Shown: one piece after another, positions 1 to 7,998 of the stretch
Layout of the letters: the number at the start of each line of letters is the position of its first letter
How positions within the stretch are numbered: the first letter of the stretch is position 1
From: Azophilus sp965116165
GTDB taxonomy: Bacteria; Pseudomonadota; Gammaproteobacteria; Pseudomonadales; Azotimanducaceae
Assembly (NCBI GenBank): GCA_965116165.1
Contig: OZ220484.1
Location: 1,798,001 to 1,862,000, forward strand
DNA length: 64,000 nt
Reading direction: 5' to 3'
The notes under the pieces: model-generated
Database searches by the model: none
What the model was told of the DNA's origin: nothing
Seen by the model: the letters and a program-made list of their open reading frames with translations, nothing else
Position numbers and translations under genes: made by a program

Positions 1-56
1 TCCCGCCACTAAATCCTCAATATATAGTGGCATATCAACTTATGTATATAAGTCCC
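1..56 (+). repeat. Family B repeat (MITE-like), right part, cut by window edge
   Basis: This matches the right two thirds of a ~100-bp element also seen near 17537, 20170, 27493, 43478 and 53609. It carries the shared 'ctaaatcctcaa' core and ends in 'tatataagtccc'. It lies 35 bp beyond the stop of the TonB receptor gene. The left end is outside the window. Confidence 0.75.
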
Positions 57-91
57 AATTGAATGCCGGTTATGGTGGGCGGGCACTGCCA

Positions 92-2374
92 TTAAAAGGA
101 AACGCGCACCCCTCCCTCAATGGTCCGGCCCGGCTGCGGCACCAAATCCTTGACGATGGATGTGTGCAGCCGTTGCTCGTCGTCGGTGAGGTTGCGGCCC
201 TGCACGAAGACTGTGACCGTCGCGTCCTCCCACTCGCCGCGCCAACCGACATAGGCGCGCAGGTTGTCGTAGGCATCGGTCGCCAGTTCGAAATCCGCCA
301 CATCGTTCTGTTTGAAGGCGTGCAGGAAATCCACGCTGGCGTCGAAGTTGCCCCAACGCAATGAGAGGCTCGTGCCAATGCGTTGCGGCGGAATGCGGGC
401 GAGATTGTCGTTGCCGGAGATGTCGAGTTCGGCGGAAACGATGTCGTAGAACGCGTTGAGGCTCAGGCGGCCCGCATCCCAAACGGCGATGTCGGCGTTG
501 GCCTTCAGATTCAGACCAACGAATGTGGCATCCGCCTGGTTGAACTGCAGCACAACCAGTTCATCCTCTTCTTCACCGGTGGTCCGCAGATAGATGAAGT
601 CGCTGAAGTTCGTGTAGTAGACATCGCCGTGGAGCGACCAACGCTCGCCATTCGCCTCAATGGCGGCCGACAGATTAATGGCCCTTTCCTCGTCAAGGCC
701 GCGGTCGCCAATTTCGAAGCTTCTGGTGGCCAGGTGCGGGCCATTGGAGTAAAGCTCCTCCCCGACCGGGGCGCGCGTGGAATAGTCCGCCAGCAACCGC
801 GCCTCGAAGTTTGTCCCCATCGGCAGAATAACGCCAAGCGACGCGCTCAGGCCGTTGAAACTGTCGCTGCCGCCGGTAACTGGCTTGTGCTTCACCCGGT
901 CGTAGCGGGCGCCCGCCTCCAATTGAAATCCGGAAAAGAGGCGTTGCCCGACCCAGAACAGGCCGAACGTTTGGGTATCCACCGGTTCTGTAAAGGCTTC
1001 GCCGCCGAGTACAAAAAACTCTCGGTCGCCGTATTGGGCACCGATGGCACCCGTCCAGCCGGACCATGCGCGGTGCGTCAATTCGGCGCGCGCCTCCCAG
1101 GCCTCGTTTTCAAAGACGGTGCCCACTACACCCGAGCCCTCCATTTCCATGTGTTCATAGTCGTTGATGCCCAGGCGCAGGTTCAGGTTCTCGAAACCGG
1201 GCAGCGGCTCCATCAATGCGGCTTCCACGTCGATTCGTGTTTGTTTCATATCAAGGATGGGCAGGCCTTCTTCGCCGTGTGCATCTTCCTCCTCGTGGTC
1301 TTCCTCCTCGTGGTCTTCTTCCTCATGATCGTCGCCCTCATCGTGCTCGTCTTCGTGCCCATGCTCGTGGTCGTGGCCGTGATCGTGGCTGTGGCCCGGT
1401 ATGCCGTATTCAGAGTCGAGCTTGCTGACGGATACGCCAAAAAAGCCGCGGTCACCGATGAAGGAGAAGCCGGCGGCGCCACCGTATGTCTCCAGGTTGC
1501 TGCCGGGCACCATGCCGTGGACGGGTTCTTCCTCCTCGTCGGCGTGGTCTCCGTCATGATCCTCGTCCTCGTCGTGGTGTTCCTCCCCCTCATGCTCGTC
1601 ATGGTGATCTTCGTCGTCGTCGTGATGCTCTTCCTCATGGTCGTGCAGCGCCTCCATGGCCATGAAGCCCGAAGATTCGGTGAAGCCGGGAATATCGTAG
1701 TCGTCCCTCTTCCGGGCGAAGCCATCAAGATGCCAAGCGAAGTTGCCGATGCCGCCATCCAGGCGGAACGCGCCGTTTTTGGCGTCGCCGTTGTCCCCTA
1801 GCCGTCCATCGAGCTTGCCGGTGATTTGATCGGGCACGGTGTGCGGAATGCGTCCCGTGTGGGTATCCACGACGCCGCCGATGGCACCGGACCCGTACAG
1901 CAGCGTGGCGGAGCCCTTGAGAATTTCCACCCGATTGGCGATGAATGGATCCACCGTCACCATGTGGTCGCCGCTCGTGACGGAAACATCCATGGTGTCG
2001 ATGCGGTCTTCGAGCATCCGTACCCGGGAACCATCAAGGCCGTGAATGACGGGGCGGCCCACCGCTACACCAAAGGAACTGTTGTGAATGCCGGGTTCGT
2101 CGGCGACCGTTTCACCGATACTGACGGCGACCTTGCGCGCAAGTTCTTCGTCGGCGAGAACGACGGATGCCTGGGCGATGCCTTCGGCGGACAGCGGGTG
2201 GGCGGTGACAACCATTTCCTCTATCTTGGGTGTCTCTTCTGCCTCGGCAGGGTTTTGCTGGCCGGTCGGCGCTGCCCGTTCCGATTGGTCAGATGTTCCG
2301 GATGGCGCGGCGGCGTATGCGAAAGCCGGCAGGCAAGCCGCCAGCACGAGTGGTAGTAACTTGTTGAAACTCAT
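92..2374 (-). CDS. TonB-dependent receptor, ZnuD-like (zinc uptake), with acidic/His-rich loops
   Basis: This is an outer-membrane TonB-dependent receptor of 760 aa. The start at 2374 is chosen because AGGAGG stands just upstream and the product then opens with a signal peptide (MSFNKLLPLVLAACLPAFAYA). A plug domain follows (EEMVVTAHPLSAEGIAQASV, then GVAVGRPVIHGLDGSRVRML), then a beta-barrel ending in GGVRVSF. Two long extracellular-type loops are packed with His, Asp and Glu (for example HDHGHDHEHGHEDEHDEG). This is the hallmark of ZnuD-type zinc receptors, where such loops capture metal. A small His/Cys-containing gene lies 71 bp upstream on the same strand. Zinc is the most likely substrate, but nickel or another divalent metal is possible. 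No convincing Zur operator was found by eye. Confidence 0.9.
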   Translation of the reverse strand: MSFNKLLPLVLAACLPAFAYAAAPSGTSDQSERAAPTGQQNPAEAEETPKIEEMVVTAHPLSAEGIAQASVVLADEELARKVAVSIGETVADEPGIHNSSFGVAVGRPVIHGLDGSRVRMLEDRIDTMDVSVTSGDHMVTVDPFIANRVEILKGSATLLYGSGAIGGVVDTHTGRIPHTVPDQITGKLDGRLGDNGDAKNGAFRLDGGIGNFAWHLDGFARKRDDYDIPGFTESSGFMAMEALHDHEEEHHDDDEDHHDEHEGEEHHDEDEDHDGDHADEEEEPVHGMVPGSNLETYGGAAGFSFIGDRGFFGVSVSKLDSEYGIPGHSHDHGHDHEHGHEDEHDEGDDHEEEDHEEEDHEEEDAHGEEGLPILDMKQTRIDVEAALMEPLPGFENLNLRLGINDYEHMEMEGSGVVGTVFENEAWEARAELTHRAWSGWTGAIGAQYGDREFFVLGGEAFTEPVDTQTFGLFWVGQRLFSGFQLEAGARYDRVKHKPVTGGSDSFNGLSASLGVILPMGTNFEARLLADYSTRAPVGEELYSNGPHLATRSFEIGDRGLDEERAINLSAAIEANGERWSLHGDVYYTNFSDFIYLRTTGEEEDELVVLQFNQADATFVGLNLKANADIAVWDAGRLSLNAFYDIVSAELDISGNDNLARIPPQRIGTSLSLRWGNFDASVDFLHAFKQNDVADFELATDAYDNLRAYVGWRGEWEDATVTVFVQGRNLTDDEQRLHTSIVKDLVPQPGRTIEGGVRVSF

Positions 2375-2445
2375 GAAATACCTCCTGATAACAAATAAGC
2401 TCGAACCCCCGGAAAAGAGGGTGCGCGTTCTTTTGGCCGTGTCGG

Positions 2446-2739
2446 TCAGGAGACGGGTGGGGCGCGGGCGGGGCAAAACTCGAATGGGCGGAGAACAAGG
2501 GGTGGTGAAGGGTTTTGAGGATAGGCCGCGCCAGCCCAGACGTTCGTCTTGGGAGTGGCAACGGCGGATGGCAGATCGATTCCGGGGTCGGAAAAAACGC
2601 AGAGGTGGCAGAGTGGCTCCGGGGTGTTGTGCTCATGCAGGTGTTCGGTGGCGAACATCTGGGCACCACAAAATGCAGCCGCGACGGCACAGGCCACGAT
2701 TTGCAGTGGGCGACGATAACGATGCGAGCGTTTAAGCAC
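2446..2739 (-). CDS. Small secreted His/Cys protein upstream of the metal receptor
   Basis: A 97-aa protein starting with GTG at 2739. It has a basic N-terminus, a hydrophobic segment (LQIVACAVAAAFCGAQMFA) and then a short cluster HLHEHNTPEPLCHLC that could bind a metal. The rest is Pro-rich with no known domain. It resembles the small DUF2946-type proteins often encoded next to metal-related TonB receptors, but the match is loose. It probably shares a transcript with the receptor gene downstream. Function unknown; a metal-sensing or periplasmic metal-carrier role is only inference. Confidence 0.6.
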   Translation of the reverse strand: MLKRSHRYRRPLQIVACAVAAAFCGAQMFATEHLHEHNTPEPLCHLCVFSDPGIDLPSAVATPKTNVWAGAAYPQNPSPPLVLRPFEFCPARAPPVS

Positions 2740-2821
2740 GATGGATTCCGGCTATGAGCCTAGGCCGCGAAAGACTGGTGGGCGTGAGTGGTTGGTATGC
2801 GCAGCCGCAATTTTAAAAAAG

Positions 2822-2912
2822 TGCCGACAATGTGGGCGCGGCGTCCCAATTTCTTCGCCATTATTGTGCCCTCGGTGGGATCTGCTCGCCTGAGAATTTC
2901 CTAAAGCGCGGG
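2822..2912 (+). repeat. Family C dispersed repeat, copy 1
   Basis: The segment running from 'aatttcttcgcca' through 'cggtgggat' and 'gagaatttcct' to 'gcgcggg' matches the order and spacing of a segment at 43892-43990 and, less well, 12446-12514. The rest of the ~516-bp gap between the receptor operon and the CBS gene shows no gene I recognise. It contains an 18-bp perfect palindrome at 3029-3046. Confidence 0.55.
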
Positions 2913-3255
2913 CACCTGACCCGAACTGTTCATGAATAAGCTACTACGGCTGTCAATAGCGGCAAAATAACTGGCCGTGCTCCCGCCGCCACCCGCGGGG
3001 CGCGCTCGCAAGCACCCATCCGTTTCATGCGAGGGGTACCCCTCGCGCTCTCGGCTGAGGGCTCCGTTGTCGCCCCTCGACGTATCGCCGGATACGCTGC
3101 GCGGGCTTAAGCCACCGAGCTCTGAAATGCAAGGAATCAACCGGACAGGACATTGGAGGCGGCGATGATAGCACAGATGGCGCTTTTCAACCGGAGAGTC
3201 TTGCGAACCTCGGGCGAGCGTTCTACTGTTGCAAGCCTTACCCACGGAGGGCGGT

Positions 3256-3663
3256 GTGCGCTGCGTCGGCGACATTCTCGAGGAAAAGTCGGAAGAGGTG
3301 GTCTGGATAGGGCCGCTCGAATCGGTATTCGACGCGCTCAAGCTCATGAACGAGAAGAATATCGGTGCCGTCTTGGTGCAAATTGACGGCTATCTCGTGG
3401 GCATTCTTTCGGAACGGGATTACATGCGCAAGGTGATCCTCGATATCCACTCATCGAAAAAGACCAAGGTGTCCGAGGTGATGACCCGGAACTTGGTGAC
3501 GGTAACCCGGGAGGACACCATAGTGCATTGCATCGCCCTGACGAAAAAGCACCATGTACGCCATCTGCCCGTGGTCGAAAATGGCAAGGCCATTGGCATG
3601 ATTTCCCTGCGCGATCTGTTTCTCGATGTCATCCATCAGAAGGTGGGGGATATCGTCGAGTAG
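3256..3663 (+). CDS. Two-CBS-domain protein
   Basis: A small cytosolic protein of 135 aa made of a tandem CBS pair (Bateman module). The first unit runs through VFDALKLMNEKNIGAVLV and GILSERDYMRKV. The second runs through VSEVMTRNLVTVTREDTI and VRHLPVVENGKAIGMISL. Such modules bind adenine nucleotides (AMP, ATP, SAM) and act as energy or ligand sensors. The GTG at 3256 is preferred because GGAGG lies 5 bp upstream; an in-frame TTG at 3229 is possible. No partner domain is fused and the neighbours give no clear target. Confidence 0.88.
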   Translation: MRCVGDILEEKSEEVVWIGPLESVFDALKLMNEKNIGAVLVQIDGYLVGILSERDYMRKVILDIHSSKKTKVSEVMTRNLVTVTREDTIVHCIALTKKHHVRHLPVVENGKAIGMISLRDLFLDVIHQKVGDIVE

Positions 3664-3699
3664 CTCGGCGAACCTCGCCAGGCAGGACATCGAAATCAG

Positions 3700-3802
3700 G
3701 GAAGGTCTGAACAATTCGATAGAGCAGCATCTAGCTACTCGTAAGCTATTGATTTTATTAAATCGAATGCCCCGACTACAGGATTAATCAGGGGTTCTTT
3801 AA
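3700..3802 (+). repeat. Family A MITE-like repeat, copy 1
   Basis: A ~103-bp element starting 'ggaaggtctgaacaattcg' and ending 'attaatcaggggttcttta'. Its ends form imperfect inverted repeats, and an internal 'tactcgtaagctattgatt' block is shared with copies at 9274, 11945, 13699, 43598 and 51778. It separates the CBS gene from the convergent mauG-like gene. Confidence 0.75.
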
Positions 3803-3814
3803 GAATATCCGGTC

Positions 3815-5161
3815 TCAACGTCGCAAGGAAAGCGACAATTCCAGTTCGCTTGTTGGTGGAACCAACCATTTGCGGGCGGTCCGCACGGGCGCATCAAGGG
3901 TCGTGAGAAACGCCTCCAGCCGCCTTAGTTCGTAGGGAAGTAGATGCAGCGATTTAGCCTCGTTGTGCCCCACGATAGCCGGTCGAGCCCGGTTGTAGTG
4001 GTCGAGCACTTCGGCCATCGTCCGCATTTGCCCCGCATGCATGAACGGTGCCGTGCCGCCCAGATTGCGCAGCGAGGGCGTTTTGCGTGCTCCGATCAGA
4101 TCCGCCCCGGTGCGCATGAAGCGCAACTCCGCGCAGTCTGCGGATTCCTCCGCATCGCTGTATGGCCCGAGGCAATTGAACATGTCGTTGCGAACCAACT
4201 CGACGCCCGCCACACGCCCCGGGTCGGGTAGCTTGCCGGGGGCGGGCAACACGCCGGTGTTGTGGAATTCGAAATTCGTTAGCAATGGGCCATTGTGGCA
4301 ATTGAGGCACTGGGCCTTGCCGATGAACAGTCGCAAGCCCTCGGACTGTCGGCGGTTTAGAGGAAGCCTTGATGAGTTGCCGGAAGTCGCGGGATCGGTT
4401 GCGGCAACCGCCTCGACATAGTGATCGAAAGACGTTTCCCCGGGCAAAAGGAGCCGTTGGTAGGCGGCGATGGCCTTGCCGACATTGACGAATATTCCGG
4501 GGGCCGAATCCCCGTCGATAGGGTTCGCAAGCGGCCCGAACAGTGCCTCGTACCGGTGGCGATACAGCGGGTCGGCGGCGATCAGTCGTGCGACCGCCAC
4601 GCGGTCAATGCCCTGTTCAATCGGGCTTTCCAGGGGGTTCAGCGCCTGCGACCAGAGGCTGTCCTTGCGGCCGTCCCAGAAAAACCAGGGGCTGTAGGCG
4701 ACCCCGACCAGACTCATTGTATTGAGTTCGCCCACCGCGAGACCCTGGGCGAGGGCGACGCCGTCGGTGAAATGCCGTGCCGGTTGATGGCAGGTGGCGC
4801 AGGAAACCTGGTCGTTGGCGCTCAGACGGAAATCGAAGAACAGACGGTGGCCAAGATGTTGCGCGCGCGGGTCGTCGGCCACCGCATTGCTTCGGCTCGG
4901 AGGAGGTGGCGGCAGATTGCCGATCCACAGGGAAAGCAGGGTTTCTTGCTCCCGGTCTGTCCAGGGCGCCTGGGGCGGGGGCATACGAAACCAGGTCCAG
5001 GTGGCCGGCAGCACAAGCGCCAACAGGGCACATGCGATTGCGTTGCGCAAAATTGTTGTTTGGATGGACAGGATTCCAGATTGGTGAACTTGCGCGTCCA
5101 TTCGAGAAAGCCGGCTGGGGGTTGCCGCATGGTCGCGCCTTCCCGGCCGTTCAACACGCAT
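3815..5161 (-). CDS. Di-heme cytochrome c peroxidase / MauG family protein
   Basis: A periplasmic or membrane-anchored di-heme c-type protein of up to 448 aa. Both heme-binding motifs are clear: CATCH at residues 121-125 and CLNCH at 285-289. Family landmarks around them include RLFFDFRLSANDQVSC, FFWDGRKDSLW, ALNPLESPIEQG and KTPSLRNLGGTAPFMHAG. The N-terminus carries one hydrophobic segment (IACALLALVLPATWTWF). The start may be at 5161 or at the internal Met 21 (5101). Family members reduce peroxide or perform long-range oxidation as MauG does. The gene starts 9 bp after the FixH-like gene, and the pair lies behind nhaA, suggesting one operon. The electron donor and substrate are unknown. 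Confidence 0.88.
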   Translation of the reverse strand: MRVERPGRRDHAATPSRLSRMDAQVHQSGILSIQTTILRNAIACALLALVLPATWTWFRMPPPQAPWTDREQETLLSLWIGNLPPPPPSRSNAVADDPRAQHLGHRLFFDFRLSANDQVSCATCHQPARHFTDGVALAQGLAVGELNTMSLVGVAYSPWFFWDGRKDSLWSQALNPLESPIEQGIDRVAVARLIAADPLYRHRYEALFGPLANPIDGDSAPGIFVNVGKAIAAYQRLLLPGETSFDHYVEAVAATDPATSGNSSRLPLNRRQSEGLRLFIGKAQCLNCHNGPLLTNFEFHNTGVLPAPGKLPDPGRVAGVELVRNDMFNCLGPYSDAEESADCAELRFMRTGADLIGARKTPSLRNLGGTAPFMHAGQMRTMAEVLDHYNRARPAIVGHNEAKSLHLLPYELRRLEAFLTTLDAPVRTARKWLVPPTSELELSLSLRR

Positions 5162-5170
5162 GATGGAGCA

Positions 5171-5599
5171 CTAGATCCGGATATCCCAAATGATGGTGTC
5201 GGCACCACCCGTTGCCTCGATGTGAACAACGATATTCCAGACGCCGCCCATGTGGAATTTCATGCCTTCGATAAGGTAGCGGCCGCCGCCGAGGTTCGTG
5301 GTTGCCCGCGGTGCCGTCGGCAATCCGTGGTCGTGTGCCGGCATACCCCCGGACACCCGGAGTTCCGCATCTTCCACCGGCGCGCCGTCGGCATCGTGCA
5401 ATTGGATCACCCATGCATGCATCCGATTGATCGCCAGCGGCTGTAATGTGCTCGCATAGGCGGCGCGATAGCGCCCGTGCTCGCTCGGCGTGGCTGTTGC
5501 CGGGTCGGGCCGCGGATACGCTTCCTCGGCGCCCGCCCATGCCCCCGCAAGCAGCCACCAGGCCAGCATCGCGCATTTTGTGGGGGAGGGAGATTGCAT
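5171..5599 (-). CDS. FixH/YtkA-like secreted protein
   Basis: A 142-aa protein with a signal peptide (CAMLAWWLLAGAWAGAEEA) and one Ig-like YtkA/FixH domain. Characteristic parts are MHAWVIQLHDADGAPVEDAE, the SGGMPAHDHGLPT segment, GGGRYLIEGMKFHMGGVW and the terminal IIWDIRI. The His and Met residues (HDH, MKFHMGG) could bind copper or heme-related metal, as suggested for related proteins. It is commonly found next to MauG-type peroxidases, as here (9 bp apart), and probably acts with that protein in the periplasm. It starts 20 bp after the nhaA stop, consistent with a three-gene operon. Confidence 0.82.
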   Translation of the reverse strand: MQSPSPTKCAMLAWWLLAGAWAGAEEAYPRPDPATATPSEHGRYRAAYASTLQPLAINRMHAWVIQLHDADGAPVEDAELRVSGGMPAHDHGLPTAPRATTNLGGGRYLIEGMKFHMGGVWNIVVHIEATGGADTIIWDIRI

Positions 5600-5619
5600 T
5601 GGCGATGCCGTCCCGCGAC

Positions 5620-6813
5620 CTACTTGGGCGCCGCCAGGCTCCATCGCAGCACAAGCCAGGCGGCCATCGCCGAAATCGCGGAGCCGATCAGGATACCGAG
5701 GCGGTCGCCGGCGAAATAGTCGCCGCTGCCATGTTCGAAGGCCAGTCCCGCGATGAAGAGGCTCATCGTGAAGCCGATGCCACAGGCCCAGGCGACGCCG
5801 ACAATCTGTCCCCAGGTGATGCCCTTCGGCAGCGCCACCAGCCGCAGCAGCACACCGAGGCCGACGAAGCCGACGATGCCGAGCGGCTTGCCGAGAACGA
5901 GACCGGCGGAGATACCGAGCGTTACCGGATGCAGCACATCCGCGAGGCCGATACCACCCAGCGCAAGGCCCGCATTGACGAATGCGAAAATGGGAAGAAT
6001 CGCGTAGGCGACCGGGACGTGCAGATCTTGTTCGAGTTCTCGCAAGGGCGAGCGTCCCTCCGGATCCCGCATGGGAACGCAGAAAGCAATCAACACCCCG
6101 GCAAGGGTTGCGTGGACACCCGATTTCAGCATGGCGATCCACAGCGCGATTCCCACCAGCACATAGGCTGTCACGCGCGTCACCCCAAAGCGGTTGAGCG
6201 CGACACCGATGCCGAGCGCGAGCACGCCCACGAGCAATGCTTCCAGCGACAAATCCGCAGAGTAAAACAAGGCAATGATTACGATGGCCGCGAGATCGTC
6301 GAAGATGGCGAGCGTCAGCAGAAACAACTTGAGCGTGGTGGGGACGCGCCGTCCGAACGTGCCGACGAGAGCCAGCGCAAAGGCAATGTCGGTGGCCACC
6401 GGGATTGCCCAGCCATCGAGCGCCACCGGGTCGTGCCAATTTATGGCCGCATAGATGGCGGCGGGCACCACCATTCCGCCGAGCGCACCGATACCCGGCA
6501 GCGCCACCTGCGCCGCCGAGGAAAGCTCCCCCTCCACAAATTCGCGCTTGACCTCGAGCCCGATCAGAAAGAAGAACACGGCCATCAATCCGTCATTTAC
6601 CCACAACAGAAGAGGTTTGGTGACGGCAAGCGCGCCGACCTGAACGGCGACGGTTGTATCCAGAAGTGCCGCGTAGGCTGTTGCCAATGGCGTGTTTGCG
6701 GCCACTAGCGCCACGACTGTCGCGGCGAGCAGCAATATCCCGCCGGCCGATTCGAGCCGGATGAATTCACGGATGGCGGAAGCGATTGGCGAGGATTGGG
6801 CGGGTTGGTCCAT
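5620..6813 (-). CDS. nhaA: Na+/H+ antiporter NhaA
   Basis: An inner-membrane sodium/proton antiporter of 397 aa, close to the family norm of about 390. Diagnostic segments are IREFIRLESAGGILLLAATV near the N-terminus, FFFLIGLEVKREFVEGELS, and the ion-binding transmembrane stretch PVATDIAFALALV with FLLTLAIFDDLAAIVIIALF, where the essential Asp pair (DD) is intact. The ATG at 6813 gives the normal N-terminus; the 19 extra in-frame residues upstream are unlikely to be translated. First gene of the apparent nhaA-FixH-mauG operon. Confidence 0.96.
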   Translation of the reverse strand: MDQPAQSSPIASAIREFIRLESAGGILLLAATVVALVAANTPLATAYAALLDTTVAVQVGALAVTKPLLLWVNDGLMAVFFFLIGLEVKREFVEGELSSAAQVALPGIGALGGMVVPAAIYAAINWHDPVALDGWAIPVATDIAFALALVGTFGRRVPTTLKLFLLTLAIFDDLAAIVIIALFYSADLSLEALLVGVLALGIGVALNRFGVTRVTAYVLVGIALWIAMLKSGVHATLAGVLIAFCVPMRDPEGRSPLRELEQDLHVPVAYAILPIFAFVNAGLALGGIGLADVLHPVTLGISAGLVLGKPLGIVGFVGLGVLLRLVALPKGITWGQIVGVAWACGIGFTMSLFIAGLAFEHGSGDYFAGDRLGILIGSAISAMAAWLVLRWSLAAPK

Positions 6814-6927
6814 GATGAATTTTCGTTCTGGCACGGTCGACAAACAGGCCCGGTTGTCGCCGAGCCCCATGCCTGCAGCACTTCCCCGGAAAATCCGGGG
6901 GGCGGGCTCAATCAGGGTATGTCCAAA

Positions 6928-7825
6928 TTATCCGAAATCGAAGTCGTCGGCATTCACTTGGGTCACGTGTTCAAGCACGATCAGGCCACCGCCCACATCC
7001 CTCAGGTCGATGACTGTTTCGCTGCCGTGTCTCGTGGTGATCCTGCCCTCGAGATCGCTGAAGTCGTCCACGCCGGTGAAGCCGGAAAGTTGGATGGTGT
7101 CGTTTTCCCGTCCATCCCTTCTCCAGAAATCCTGGATCGTGTCGACATCGCCACTGCTCGAGGAGTCGTTGGTGAATACGAATGTATCGTCGCCCGGTCC
7201 GCCGGTCAGATCGTCGCTGCCCCCGCCGCCAGCTAGGGTGTCGTCGCCGTCCAAGGCATCGTTGCCCCCGCCGCCGGTCAGGACGTCGTCGCTCTCGGCT
7301 CTCGCCCCCGACTAGGACGAGGCTCGACGCGGGCGGGGGCTCGTAGACGCCGAATATGAAATCGCTGGCACCAAGGGAGACCCGCGCATCCAGCAACGTA
7401 ATCGTGTCGCCATCAGTGCCATAGCGGATGATCGTGTCGTCGCCGTCCTGACTGATATCGAGCGCTCCGAGACCACCGGAAACCCCACTGAGATGAATCT
7501 TGTCGCCTTCAAACCCGAAATCGGTAATGGTGTCGTTGCCGTCTCCCGCCTGAAACACGAAGGTGTCGCTGCTCCAGCCGCCCTGCAGGGTGTCGTCGCC
7601 CCAGCTATCTTCCATGGTGTCGTCGCCGTCACCGCCATGCAGGGTGTCGTTGTCGTTGTTGCCGTACAGGGTGTCGCCGCCCCGGCCCCCACCCAGGGTG
7701 TCGTCGCCGGCGTCCCCGTACAGGATGTCGTTGCCGTCGCCGCCCGTCAGCGTGTCGTTGCCCTTGCCGCCAACCAGGCTGTCGTCGCCGGCGCCGCCGG
7801 TGAGGGAAATATCCTGCGTCGTCAT
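6928..7825 (-). pseudogene. Short RTX (hemolysin-type Ca-binding repeat) gene with a frameshift
   Basis: The start at 7825 is preceded by GGGAGA and gives MTTQDISLTGGAGDD, the same N-terminus as the 1830-aa RTX gene at 28617-34109. Nonapeptide repeats follow, then one DTFVFQAGDGNDTITDFG module. At about 7300 the frame shifts: the C-terminal part (GGPGDDTFVFTNDSSSSGDV to the final VNADDFDFG) lies in another frame but matches the end of the 1830-aa protein. It is either a recent pseudogene or a sequencing error. The protein would be ~300 aa, a minimal version of the large RTX proteins with head and tail kept and the middle missing. It is directly followed upstream by the nested MITE/IS block. 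Confidence 0.85.
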
Positions 7826-7998
7826 TTCTTCGTCTCCCATAATACATAGAGGTTGCGTGGAGGGAAAGCCCGTCGGTTCGACCCGGAAAACCTCAGTCAT
7901 CCGCCCATCCTACCCCCCATTTTTTTGCAAATTGAGGGGAAACTCTGATTGATTCGACCCGCTCATTCTAAGGAAACTCCGGTCAATTCGATAGAGAA

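Noticed and set aside
383..1801. A 472-codon plus-strand frame with many Val-rich stretches
   Set aside because: Antisense of the His/Asp-rich receptor loops; the receptor on the minus strand has signal peptide, plug and barrel.
4421..6708. Plus-strand frames opposite mauG, FixH-like and nhaA genes
   Set aside because: They lie antisense to clearly recognisable proteins and show Arg/His-rich composition typical of shadow frames.
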